Shown one piece after another: positions 53,958 to 63,935 of a stretch of DNA of 64,000 nt. Under the pieces are notes generated by a model. The model ran no database searches, was not told where the DNA came from, and saw nothing but the letters and a program-made list of their open reading frames with translations. The position numbers and the translations under genes were made by a program. Every line of letters starts with the position of its first letter. Position 1 is the first letter of the stretch. The DNA comes from Dryobates pubescens (Eukaryota > Chordata > Aves > Piciformes > Picidae), in NCBI RefSeq assembly GCF_014839835.1, contig NC_071621.1, positions 16,951,402 through 17,015,401 of the forward strand, given 5' to 3'.

Positions 53958-54044
53958 ACCACTGAAGGTCCTTCTGCATGTTTGGAGATGCTGTTTGGCT
54001 CCTGGAGAAACATCTCCTTGGCTTCTGCTGTTCTCCAGCAGCCC

Positions 54045-54050
54045 AATAAA
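54045..54050 (+). terminator. Relict betaH poly(A) signal
   Basis: AATAAA 80 bases beyond the displaced betaH stop codon, a spacing typical of the neighbouring globins, showing that the CR1 split coding end from 3' UTR without deleting the latter. Confidence 0.75.
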
Positions 54051-54499
54051 TGCCAACTGCTTCCAGCCCAGCCAAGTGGTCTCCTTCTGGATGGGGACAG
54101 CCCTGAAGAGGTTGGAGGTGACCACAGAGATGGGTGAAGACCTTGAGCTTTTGTCTTGGCTATGACAAGCCACCAGGGAGGCTTGTCCAGGGTGGAGGAT
54201 CCCAGGGAAGGTTGAAGAGCAAAAGCCAAACAGAAGCACAGATTTAGGGGTGGTGGTGGACACCAGGAAGCATCTTTGGGGCTCACAGAGGAGAACATTT
54301 TGGGTTAGGAGTGGGACTGGTGGTCCAGACTGGGACCAGGGCTCCTCCACATGTTCATCAGGCACACAGAGGGATGGAGTCAACCCCAGCAACCTTGGAG
54401 GTGACACCAAGGGAAGGGGTGAAGGTGACACAGCTGAGGCATGAGACTCATCTAAAGGTATCTGAGACCAGGAGAACCTCATGAGGTTCAAGTGGTCAA

Positions 54500-54770
54500 T
54501 GCAATCAGGTTGCTGCATGGTCACCTAGACCCTGCTGGACCTCCTGGCACTCCATGGCCAATGCAATCAGGTTGCTCCACGGCCACCTAGACCCTGCTGG
54601 ACCTCCTGGCACTCCATGGCCAATGCAATCAGGTTGCTCCACGGCCACCTAGACCCTGCTGGACCTCCTGGCACTCCATGGCCAATGCAATAAGGCTGCT
54701 CCACAGCCACCTAGACCCTGCTGGACCTCCTGGCACTCCATGGCCAATGCCATCAGGTTGCTCCATGGCC
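54500..54770. repeat. 62-bp CCAAT-bearing array upstream of betaA copy 1
   Basis: Four to five copies of a 62-bp unit (ACCTAGACCCTGCTGGACCT, CCTGGCACTCCATGGCCAAT, GCAATCAGGTTGCTCCACGG, CC), each with CCAAT directly followed by GCAAT. Ends about 230 bp before the betaA CCAAT box. Confidence 0.92.
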
Positions 54771-54979
54771 ATCCCTGGACCACCTGGCATCCCATGGTCC
54801 AAAGCCTTCCATGACCCTGGGTCAAAGCTTCCCCTGAGGGCTTCCTGGGGCCCAGAGGAGGAGGTCAATCCCCCTGCAGCTGGAAATCAAAGGCAGGAGG
54901 AGGGCAGCCGGCCAGCCCAGCCTGCTGCTGGTGGATCTGGGCACCTTGCCCTGGAACCCCACCCTGATGCCACATCCAC

Positions 54980-55162
54980 CCTTCCCCCCCTCGGGCGGCC
55001 CAGCCAATGGGGAGGTGGCTGAGGGAGAGGAGGGGCCGAAGGGAGAGGATAAAAGGAGGTGCCCGGGGGGCCGAGCTGCCATCTCCTGGGGAGCCAGAGC
55101 TCAGAGTCGCTCCGTCCCTGCCAGCAGCCACCTTCTGCCCACCGCCCAGCACCGCCGCCGCC
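54980..55162 (+). promoter_or_regulatory. BetaA-globin promoter, copy 1
   Basis: A run of Cs (CTTCCCCCCCTC, about 54980), CCAAT at 55004-55008, GGAGGTGGC (CACC type) just after, and GATAAAA at 55048-55054 as the TATA element. In chicken betaA the TATA position is likewise a GATA-1-binding GATAAAA, and a dG string binds BGP1 upstream. The 5' UTR is about 85 bases. Confidence 0.85.
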
Positions 55163-57053
55163 ATGGTGCACTGGACAGCCGAGGAGAAGCAGCTCATCAC
55201 CAGCATCTGGGGCAAGGTCAACGTGGCCGAGTGCGGCGCCGAGGCCCTGGCCAGGTGAGCGCCGAGCTGCCGGGGGCATCCCCTCAGCCGGCACCGCGGG
55301 GGCAGGAGGAGCCGCTCCTGGCACCGCTGGGCTGTCCCCTTGGGCTCCAGCTCCTCCCACCTACCTTCTTCTCCCATCCATCCTTCTCCTCCCATCCATC
55401 TTCTTCTTCCCCCACCAACCCAGGCTGCTGATTGTCTACCCCTGGACCCAGAGGTTCTTCGCCTCCTTCGGGAACCTGTCTGGTGCCACTGCCATCTCTG
55501 GCAACCCCATGGTCAAAGCCCATGGCAAGAAGGTGCTGACCTCCTTTGGAGATGCTGTGAAGAACCTGGACAGCATCAAGAACACCTTTGCTCAGCTGTC
55601 TGAGCTGCACTGTGACAAGCTGCACGTGGACCCCGAGAACTTCAGGGTGAGCTGGGGGTTGAGGAGGTGAAGGAGAAGGAAGAGGAGGAGGAAGGGTTGG
55701 TGGTTGAGGAGAGGAAGGAGAGGGCTGGAAGGGGAGCTGGTGGTTGAGGAGAGGAAGGAGAAGGAAGAGAGGATGAAGGTTTGGAGGTTGAGGAGAGGAA
55801 GGAGAGGGCTGGAAGGGGAGCTGGTGGTTGAGGAGAGGAAGGAGAGGGCTGGAAGGGCAGCTGGTGGTTGAGGAGAGGAAGGAGAAGGAAGAGAGGATGA
55901 AGGTTTGGTGGTTGAGGAGAGGAAGGAGAGGGCTGGAAGGGCAGCTGGTGGTTGAGGAGAGGAAGGAGAGGGCTGGAAGGGCAGCTGGTGGTTGAGGAGA
56001 GGAAGGAGAGGGCTGGAAGGGCAGCTGGTGGTTGAGGAGAGGAAGGAGAGGGCTGGAAGGGCAGCTGGTGGTTGAGGAGAGGAAGGAGAGGGCTGGAAGG
56101 GCAGCTGGTGGCTGACACAAGGTCACAATCACAGAGTGTTAGGGGCTGGAAGGGATCTCAAAACCTCATCCAGTGCAACCCTGCTGCTGGAGCAGGAGCT
56201 CCTAGAGCAGGGCACACAGGAACACATCCAGGGGTGTCTGGAATCTCTGCAGAGAGGGAGACTCCACAGCCCCCCTGGGCAGCCTGCTCCAGGCCTCTGT
56301 CACCCTCAGAGGGGAAAAATTCTTCCTCCTGTTCCCATGGAAGTTCTTTGCCTCACCCTCCACCCAGTGCCCCCCGGTCTGGCACTGAGCCTGGCTCCAT
56401 CCTCTGGGCACTGCCCCTGCATATCTTGATCAACGACAATGAGGTCACCTCTCAGGCTCCTCTCCTCCATGGGAAAGAGAAGGGTGGAAGAGGTAGAGGA
56501 GTTGATGGTTAGGGCACAGAGGAAGGCACAGGAGGGGTTTGGGTGAAGAGCAGCACCTGGAGAGCTTTGTGGAGTTCCCTCCCTCACCACCAGCTTGGCA
56601 GTGCTGAGCTCCCCCTCTCCTGCTCCTTGCTCTCATCCACATCTCCTCCCTCCTCTACCACATCTTCTACTCCATGTTCTCAATCACCTCTCACCCTCCT
56701 CACTCAACCACATCTCCTCCTCCTCCTCGCTCCCCTCCACCTCTCCTCCTCCTCGCTCCCCTCCACCTCTCCTCCTCCTCGCTCCCCTCCACCTCTCCTC
56801 CTCCTCCTCGCTCCCCTCCACCTCTCCTCCTCCTCGCTCCCCTCCACCTCTCCTCCTCCTGGCTGCCCTCCACCTCTCCTCCTCCTCCTTGCTCACCCAC
56901 CTCTCCTCTTGTGTGTGCCCCCAGCTCCTGGGTGACATCCTGATCATCGTCCTGGCTGGCCACTTCGGCAAGGACTTCACCCCCGAGGCCCAGGCCGCCT
57001 GGCAGAAGCTGGTCCGTGCTGTGGCCCACGCCCTGGCCCGCAAGTACCACTAG
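55163..57053 (+). CDS. HBBA: Adult betaA-type globin, copy 1
   Basis: Beta subunit of adult haemoglobin. Exons 55163-55254, 55424-55646 and 56925-57053 give 147 residues including Met. Exon 1 has [20 protein letters not shown], exon 2 has [20 protein letters not shown] and the distal and proximal His, exon 3 ends [10 protein letters not shown]. Organic-phosphate contacts of bird adult haemoglobin (His2, Lys82, Arg135, His139, Arg143) are all present. Overall closest to chicken betaA, with SGATAIS replacing SSPTAIL and Ala for the exon 3 Cys. The coding sequence appears identical to copy 2 4.1 kb downstream; promoter, intron 1 and 3' flank are near-identical, but intron 2 (55647-56924) is not. 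It has its own promoter and poly(A) signal and looks functional. Confidence 0.95.
55650..56110. repeat. GGTTGAGGAGAGGAAGGAGA array in betaA copy 1 intron 2
   Basis: Units of 36 bp and longer (GCTGGTGGTTGAGGAGAGGA, AGGAGAGGGCTGGAAGGG), most regular at 55900-56110. It starts within 15 bases of the exon 2 donor. No counterpart of the same unit in copy 2. Confidence 0.9.
56125..56440 (-). mobile_element. CR1 LINE fragment in betaA copy 1 intron 2
   Basis: Minus-strand CR1 of a different subfamily from most here: CACAGAGTGTTAGGGGCTGG, AAGGGATCTC, GGAGACTCCACAGCC, CTGGGCAGCCTGCTCCAGGC. Absent from copy 2 intron 2. Confidence 0.85.
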
Positions 57054-57132
57054 ATCCACGCAGAGGTGGTGGCCAAGGCCCTCCAGCACCTCCCTGAGAT
57101 CTTCCTCTGGAGCCCACAGCTTCTAACAGCCA

Positions 57133-57138
57133 AATAAA
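57133..57138 (+). terminator. BetaA copy 1 poly(A) signal
   Basis: AATAAA 80 bases after the stop codon, in sequence identical to copy 2. Confidence 0.92.
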
Positions 57139-57789
57139 GCTCAGCCTTGTGAAGCCTCCACCGAGTCCTCTGCGTCCATGGGAGGCTGGGAGAGGGTTGG
57201 GGCGGGGGGTGGCCGTGGTGGGGGCTGGGCGGCCGAGGGTGAAGCCTGGGTCCCGTTGGGTCCTTTCATTCCGGGTGGGCTTTGCCTTTGGAGGTCATCT
57301 GGAGAAGGTTGGGGGTGGCCCCAAGCCTGCCCTCCTTCTGTGGGGAGCCACACGAGGAGGGAGCCCTTGGGATGCCCCTCTGAGAACCTCCTCTTGCAGG
57401 CCAGGAGAGTTGGAGGCGGCTTGGGGGGATCCTGGGGGCACGGGTGGGGAGGACTGAGAGGATCTGGGGGCTGTGGGGAGGCTTGAGAAGGTCTGGGGAG
57501 GGGGGAGGTGTTGTAGGTTCAGCACTAAGTGCCCTACCATAAATTCCTCCAGAGGTCTGGATAGACCCAAAGGGAGCTGAGAGTTTACCCCAGAGGGAGG
57601 CCACAGGATATTGTCCTTTGTTCTTCCATCCCACATCCTGCCCCTGGGCTGGGACCATCCTCACTCTCCATACAGAGTGGGGGCTGAGGTGGCCGTGGTT
57701 GGCTTTGAGCTCCCCTCACAGCTGGGAAAGACCCAGGAGAAGCCAAAGCCTGGCAGGTCCTGCAAGAAAAGGACACCTGGTACACCCCC

Positions 57790-58010
57790 AGGGGAACTCA
57801 GAAGACCAAACAGCTCCAAGCTCTCTGATGGTGCTGAGACCCTGGGGGGATTGGCCACAGAAGCTGTGGGCATCTCATCTCTGGAGGCACCCAAGACCAA
57901 GCTCGATGAGTTCTTGAGCAACCTGGCCTAAGTAGGAGCTTCCCCTACCCATGGCCAGTGGGGTTGGCACTGGATCATCTTCAAGGTCCCTTCCAAGCCA
58001 ACCTATTCTT
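57790..58010 (+). mobile_element. CR1-like tail between the betaA genes
   Basis: AGCAACCTGGCCTAAGTAGG, CCATGGCCAGTGGGGTTGGC and TCAAGGTCCCTTCCAAGCCA follow the order of a CR1 3' UTR. 57520-57790 to its left is unique and unrecognised; it may be more of the same element, much diverged. Confidence 0.6.
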
Positions 58011-58159
58011 TGAAGTCCAAGTCCTCAGCCTTGCAGCCATGAGGCATTGGTCTAAGCTGAGGGCCACCAAAGCTTCCTCTGAGGGCTTCCTGGAAGCCAG
58101 AGGTGGAGATCAATCCACCCTGCAGCTGGACAGCAAAGATAGGAGGAGGGCAGGTGGCC

Positions 58160-58900
58160 ACCTGGCACTCCATGGCCAATGCAATCAGGTTGCTCCATGG
58201 TCACCCACAACCCTGCTGGACCTCCTGGCACTCCATGGTCAATGCAAGCAGGTTGCTCCATGGTCACCTAGACCCTGCTGGACCTCCTGGCACTCCATGG
58301 TCAATGCAATCAGGTTGCTCCACGGCCACCTAGACCCTGCTGGACCTCCTGGCACTCCATGGCCAATGCAATCAGGTTGCTCCATGGTCACCCACAACCC
58401 TGCTGGACCTCCTGGCACTCCATGGTCAATGCAATCAGGTTGCTCCATGGTCACCTAGACCCTGCTGGACCTCTTGGCACTCCATTGCCAATGCCATCAG
58501 GTTGCTCCATGGTCACCTAGACCCTGCTGGACCTCCTGGCACTCCATGGCCAATGCAATCAGGTTGCTCCATGGTCACCCACAACCCTGCTGGACCTCCT
58601 GGCACTCCATGGCCAATGCCATCAGGTTGCTCCATGGTCACCTAGACCCTGCTGGACCTCCTGGCACTCCATGGTCAATGCAATCAGGTTGCTCCATGGT
58701 CACCCACAACCCTGCTGGACCTCCTGGCACTCCATGGCCAATGCAATCAGGTTGCTCCATGGTCACCCACAACCCTGCTGGACCTCCTGGCACTCCATGG
58801 CCAATGCAATCAGGTTGCTCCATGGTCACCTAGACCCTGCTGGACCTCCTGGCACTCCATGGCCAATGCCATCAGGTTGCTCCATGGCCATCCATGGACC
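58160..58900. repeat. 62-bp CCAAT-bearing array upstream of betaA copy 2
   Basis: About twelve copies of the same 62-bp unit as at 54500, with ACCTAGACCC and ACCCACAACC variants alternating in part. Each unit retains CCAATGC(A/C)AT or TCAATGCAAT. Ends about 220 bp before the copy 2 CCAAT box. Confidence 0.93.
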
Positions 58901-59098
58901 ACCTGGCATCCCATGGTCCAAAGCCTTCCATGACCCTGGGTCAAAGCTTCCCCTGAGGGCTTCCTGGGGCCCAGGGGAGGAGGTCAATCCCCCTGCAGCT
59001 GGAAATCAAAGGCAGGAGGAGGGCAGCCGGCCAGCCCAGCCTGCTGCTGGTGGATCTGGGCACCTTGCCCTGGAACCCCACCCTGATGCCACATCCAC

Positions 59099-59281
59099 CC
59101 TTCCCCCCCTCGGGCGGCCCAGCCAATGGGGAGGTGGCCGAGGGAGAGGAGGGGCCGAAGGGAGAGGATAAAAGGAGGTGCCCGGGGGGCCGAGCTGCCA
59201 TCTCCTGGGGAGCCAGAGCTCAGAGTCGCTCCGTCCCTGCCAGCAGCCACCTTCTGCCCACCGCCCAGCACCGCCGCCGCC
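59099..59281 (+). promoter_or_regulatory. BetaA-globin promoter, copy 2
   Basis: Same elements as copy 1: C-run, CCAAT at 59123-59127, GATAAAA at 59167-59173. Only one or two substitutions were seen between the two promoters (for example GGTGGCC for GGTGGCT after CCAAT). Confidence 0.85.
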
Positions 59282-61073
59282 ATGGTGCACTGGACAGCCG
59301 AGGAGAAGCAGCTCATCACCAGCATCTGGGGCAAGGTCAACGTGGCCGAGTGCGGCGCCGAGGCCCTGGCCAGGTGAGCGCCGAGCTGCCGGGGGCATCC
59401 CCTCAGCCGGCACCGCGGGGGCAGGAGGAGCCGCTCCTGGCACCGCTGGGCTGTCCCCTTGGGCTCCAGCTCCTCCCACCTACCTTCTTCTCCCATCCAT
59501 CCTTCTCCTCCCATCCATCTTCTTCTTCCCCCACCAACCCAGGCTGCTGATTGTCTACCCCTGGACCCAGAGGTTCTTCGCCTCCTTCGGGAACCTGTCT
59601 GGTGCCACTGCCATCTCTGGCAACCCCATGGTCAAAGCCCATGGCAAGAAGGTGCTGACCTCCTTTGGAGATGCTGTGAAGAACCTGGACAGCATCAAGA
59701 ACACCTTTGCTCAGCTGTCTGAGCTGCACTGTGACAAGCTGCACGTGGACCCCGAGAACTTCAGGGTGAGTCCTGCTCCTCATCCAGGGAACAATCTCCT
59801 CCTCCTCCTGGCCTTGTGGGGAAGCTTCTACCCCACCACCCACAGGAGGAATTCAGCTTGGATGTGTTGGGGTGGGAGGAAGAAGAGGAAGAGGGGTTGG
59901 TGGGTAAGGGGATGAAGGAGAGGGGTGGGAGAGGAGCTGGGGGTGAGGAGCTGGAGAATAAGAAGGAGGAGGAGGAGTGGAACTGTTGGTGAGGGCATGG
60001 AGGAGATTGGTGGGATAGGAGCTGGAGCATGAGGGGATGAAGGAGAGGGATGGGAGAGGAGCTGGGGAACAAGGGGATGAAAAAGAAGGGTGGGAGAGGT
60101 GATGGGGGGTGAGGGGATGAAGGAGAAAGGTGGGAGAGGTGCTGGGGGTTGAGGGGGTGGAGAACAAGAAGGAGGAGGAGTGGAGCTGTTGGTGAGGGGA
60201 TGGAGAAGTGGAGCTGTTGGTGAGGGGATGGAGGAGAGGGGTGGGATAGGAGCTGGAGGGTGAGGGGATGAAGGAGAAGGATGGGAGAGGAGCTGGGGAA
60301 CAAGGGAATGAAGGAGAAGGGTGGGAGAGGTGATGGGGGGGTGAGGGGATGAAGGAGAAGGAGGAGAGGAGCTGCGGGGTGAGGGGATGAAGGAGGAGGA
60401 CAAGAAGGAGGATGAGGGGTTGGAGGTTGAGGAGATGGAGGAGAGGGGTGGGAAAGGAAGAGGAGCTGGTGGCTGGGGCACAGAGGAAGACACAGAAGGG
60501 TCAAGGAAGGAACCTGCAGCTTGGGGAGGAAGCCCCTAGGAGGGTGGGGGATGGTGGTGGCTCTGGAGAGGACATCTGGAGGGTGAAAGCCAGGATGAAA
60601 GGCAGGGGAGCAGAAGATGCTGTGGGTGAAGGGCAGCATCTAGAGGGACATCAGTGGAGATCCCCCTGCATGGTCCCCACCAGCTTGGCTGTGCTGGAGC
60701 TTCACCTCTCCTCCTCCTCGCTCCCCTCCACCTCTCCTCCTCCTCGCTCCCCTCCACCTCTCCTCCTCCTCGCTCCCCTCCACCTCTCCTCCTCCTGGCT
60801 CCCCTCCACCTCTCCTCCTCCTCGCTCCCCTCCATCTCTCCTCCTCCTCGCTCCCCTCCACCTCTCCTCCTCCTCCTCCTGGCTCCCCTCCACCTCTCCT
60901 CCTCCTCCTTGCTCACCCACCTCTCCTCTTGTGTGTGCCCCCAGCTCCTGGGTGACATCCTGATCATCGTCCTGGCTGGCCACTTCGGCAAGGACTTCAC
61001 CCCCGAGGCCCAGGCCGCCTGGCAGAAGCTGGTCCGTGCTGTGGCCCACGCCCTGGCCCGCAAGTACCACTAG
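59282..61073 (+). CDS. HBBA: Adult betaA-type globin, copy 2
   Basis: Exons 59282-59373, 59543-59765 and 60945-61073 encode the same 147-residue protein as copy 1, and the exons look identical at DNA level. Intron 1 and about 0.45 kb of 3' flank also match nearly base for base (one G/A difference seen about 265 bases after the stop). Intron 2 (59766-60944) is unrelated for its first 0.95 kb and regains similarity about 200-230 bases before the acceptor. It occupies the place of epsilon in chicken, but its sequence ([22 protein letters not shown]) is betaA, and the candidate beta/epsilon enhancer lies further right. So a betaA duplicate homogenised with copy 1 is more likely than epsilon. Appears functional. 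Confidence 0.95.
59860..60450. repeat. GGGATGAAGGAGAGGGGTGG array in betaA copy 2 intron 2
   Basis: Units of about 45-55 bp (GGGGATGAAGGAGAAGGGTG, GGAGAGGAGCTGGGG) with variants. G-rich on the sense strand. 60710-60905 is a CTCCTCCTCGCTCCCCTCCA array shared with copy 1 (56720-56885). Confidence 0.88.
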
Positions 61074-61152
61074 ATCCACGCAGAGGTGGTGGCCAAGGCC
61101 CTCCAGCACCTCCCTGAGATCTTCCTCTGGAGCCCACAGCTTCTAACAGCCA

Positions 61153-61158
61153 AATAAA
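61153..61158 (+). terminator. BetaA copy 2 poly(A) signal
   Basis: AATAAA 80 bases after the stop codon, as in copy 1. Confidence 0.92.
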
Positions 61159-61539
61159 GCTCAGCCTTGTGAAGCCTCCACCGAGTCCTCTGCGTCCATG
61201 GGAGGCTGGGAGAGGGTTGGGGCGGGGGGTGGCCGTGGTGGGGGCTGGGCGGCCGAGGGTGAAGCCTGGGTCCCGTTGGGTCCTTTCATTCCGGGTGGGC
61301 TTTGCCTTTGGAGGTCATCTGGAGAAGGTTGGGGGAGGCCCCAAGCCTGCCCTCCTTCTGTGGGGAGCCACACGAGGAGGGAGCCCTTGGGATGCCCCTC
61401 TGAGAACCTCCTCTTGCAGGCCAGGAGAGTTGGAGGCGGCTTGGGGGGATCCTGGGGGCACGGGTGGGGAGGACTGAGAGGATCTGGGGGCTGTGGGGAG
61501 GCTTGAGAAGGTCTGGGGAGGGGGGAGGTGTTGTAGGTT

Positions 61540-63785
61540 CTGTGGTGATCCTGTGGGGAAGCTTGAGCTGATTTTGGGGCCACCTGAGATGATTTTGGGG
61601 TGGTGAGGGGGGACACTTGAGATGGTTTGGGGAGCTTTGGGGGAGGCTTGAGATGGTTTGGGGGTGGTCTCGAGATGGCTGGGGAAGGTTTTGGGGCCAA
61701 TTGAGGTGGTTTGGGGGATAACTGAGATGCTTTGGAGGTTCTTTGGGGAGGCTTGAGACGACGTGGGGAGGTTTTGAGGAGGCTGGAGATGGTTTGGGGG
61801 CATCCTGGGGAGAACTGAGGGGATTTGGGAGGCTTCTGAGGGGCCATGAGATGACCTGGGGAGGTTTTGGGGGAGGCTTGAGGTGGTTTGGGGATAACTC
61901 AGATGATCTGGGGAGGTTTTGGGGGGAAGGATTGAGGTGATCCTAAGGGGTTGGGGGGAGGCTTGAGGTTGTTTGGGGGATAATTGAGATGGTTTGGGGG
62001 AAGTTTTTTGGAGGGGGTTAAGATGGCTTGGGAGGTTTTGGGGGGAGGCTGGAGATGACCTTGGGAGGTTTGGGGTTAGTCTTGAGACAGTTTGGGGAAT
62101 AACTGAGATGATTTGGGTTGTTCTTGGGGGGGGGGCTCGAGGTGGTTTGGGAGGTGTTGAGGAGGCTTGAGATGGTTTGGGGTCATTTTAGGGACAATTG
62201 AGGATTCTGGAGGGTTTTGGGGAGCCTTGAGATGATCTTGGGGGGTCTTGGGGGAGCCCTGAGATGATTTGGGGAGGGTTGGGGCTTATGGAGATGATCT
62301 GGGGGGGTTGGGGGCGGCTTGAGATGATTTTTGGGGCCAATTGAGATGAGCTGGGGGGGTTGAGGGGAGGACTTGGGAGGGTTTTGAGAGATTTTGAGGA
62401 GTCTTGAGACAATTTTGGTGGGGTTTTAACTGGGGGGAAGGGGGGGGTGGCCTGAGATGATTTTGGGAGGCTTTGGGTGAGGACTGAAATGATTTGGGGG
62501 CTTTTGGAGGAGCCTGAGAGGATTTGGGGGGGGAAAAGGAGGGGTGGGAGAGGCTTGCAATGATCTTGGGGAGTTTTGGGGTAGGCTGGAGATGATCTTG
62601 AGGGGGTTGGGGGGAGTCCTGAGATGGTGTGGGGAGGTTTTGGGGATAATTGAGATGACATTGGGGATTTTGGGGGGGAGGCTTGAGATGATTTTGGGAA
62701 GTGTTGGGGAGGCTTGAGATGGCTTTGGGGTTTTCTTGGTGGGGGGTGGAGGAGAAGCCAGGTGAAGGCTGCTGGAGGAAGGCTCTGAGCTAGCAGCTGA
62801 GTCATGGTTGGCTTGAGATGGTTTGGGGAGGTTTTGGGTGAGGACTGAGCTGATTTGGGGAGCTTTTGGGTGAGGACTGAGATGATTTGAGGGCTTTTGG
62901 AGGAGCTTGAGAGGATTTGGGGGGGTGAGGTGGGGAGGACTGAGCTGATTTGGGGTATTTTTAGGGAGGCTTGAGATGACCTTGGGAGGTTTTGGGCAAG
63001 GGTTGAGATGATCTTGGGAAGTCTTTAGGTGATGTTAGGAGGTTTTGGGGAGGCTTGAGATGATTTGGAGACTTTTTGGGGAGGCTTGAGATGGTGTTGG
63101 GGTTTTCTTGGGGGGGAGGAGAAGGCAAGTGAAGGCTCTGAGCTAGCAGCTGAGTCATGGTTGGCTTGAGATGCTTTGGGGTTGGCTTGAGGTGGTTTGG
63201 GGTTGGCTTGAGGTGGTTTGGGGGTTTTCTGGGGAGGCTTGAGGTGGTTTGGAGAGGTTTGAGATGATTTTGGGAGGTTTTTGGAGAGGCTCGAGGTGGC
63301 TTTGGGGTTTTCTGGGAGGCTTGAGATGGGTTTTGGAGGCTTGAGATGATCTTGGGAGGTTTTGGAGGGAGGATTGAGATGATTTGGGGAAGACTTCAGA
63401 TGATTTTGGGGGTCTTGGGAGAGATGATCCTGAGGGGTTTGAGGGAGGCTTGAGATTATGTTGGGAGGATTTGGGGATAATTGAGATGATTTTGAGAGGT
63501 GTTGGGGAAGCTTGAGATGGTTTGGGGGTTTTCTTGGTGGAGGGGGGAGGAGAAGCCAAGTGAAGGCTGCTGGAGGAAGGCTCTGAGCTAACAGCTGAGT
63601 CATGGTTGGCTTGAGATGGTTTGGGGAGGTTTTGGGGGAGGCTTCAGTTGGTTTGGGGAGGTTTTGGGGGAGTCTTGAGTTGGTTTGGGGAGGCTTTGGG
63701 AGGCTTTGGGAGAGGCTTGAGATGGTTTGGTGAAGTTACGGGGAGTCCTGAGATGATTTGGGGTATTTCTGGGGAGGATTGAGAT
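61540..63785. repeat. G/T-rich minisatellite downstream of betaA copy 2
   Basis: Units of about 30 bp (GAGGCTTGAGATGGTTTGGG, GAGGTTTTGGG) with many variants, carrying three copies of a 65-100 bp block containing GCTGAGTCAT (62745-62815, 63110-63165, 63535-63610). Similarity to betaA copy 1 flank stops at 61539, where the array begins. Strong G skew on +. Open frames on - are artefacts. Confidence 0.92.
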
Positions 63786-63935
63786 GGTTTGGGGGTTTTC
63801 CTGGGGGGGAGGAGAAGCCAAGTGAAGGCTCTGAGCTAGCAGCTGAGTCATGGTGGCCAAGCAGCTGCTGGGTGGAGGAGGCTCCAGATAAGGACCTTTG
63901 CTATCAGGCCCTGGCCAGACCTTGTTTGTCAGCTC
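63785..63935. promoter_or_regulatory. Candidate beta/epsilon-type globin enhancer
   Basis: GCTGAGTCAT (NF-E2/MARE type, 63842-63851) overlapping a CAGCTG E-box, GGGTGGAGG (CACC type) at about 63870, AGATAAGG (63886-63893) and CTATCAG (GATA, 63901-63907), all in non-tandem sequence after the array. The chicken enhancer between betaA and epsilon is likewise a short NF-E2/GATA/CACC cluster downstream of betaA. Motifs seen directly; enhancer role inferred. Confidence 0.6.

Larger units (their letters stand above)
51805..53965 (+). pseudogene. HBBH: BetaH-type globin pseudogene, interrupted by CR1
   Basis: Second globin of the cluster, the betaH position in chicken. Exon 1 (51805-51896) is open but has unusual substitutions ([10 protein letters not shown] for [10 protein letters not shown]). 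Exon 2 (52016-52234) is 219 bases instead of 223: one base is missing in the FFASFG region (frameshift) and three are missing near KKV-TF. Exon 3 (from 53233) has a two-base insertion after GGCCACAC, a CAG-to-TAG stop in the ACQAAW segment, and is cut in the last codons by a CR1 copy. The globin stop CACTGA resumes at 53960 after the CR1. Splice signals remain. No CCAAT box was seen and only a weak TATA-like TGTAAAAAC near 51695. Clearly non-functional as a globin. Confidence 0.93.

Noticed and set aside
57520-57790. Possible regulatory element or gene between the betaA copies
   Set aside because: Unique sequence without a GATA/NF-E2 cluster, splice-flanked frame or recognisable family; it merges into a CR1-like tail.
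59282-61073. Epsilon-globin at the fourth position
   Set aside because: Sequence is the same as betaA copy 1 in all exons and flanks, with betaA diagnostic residues.
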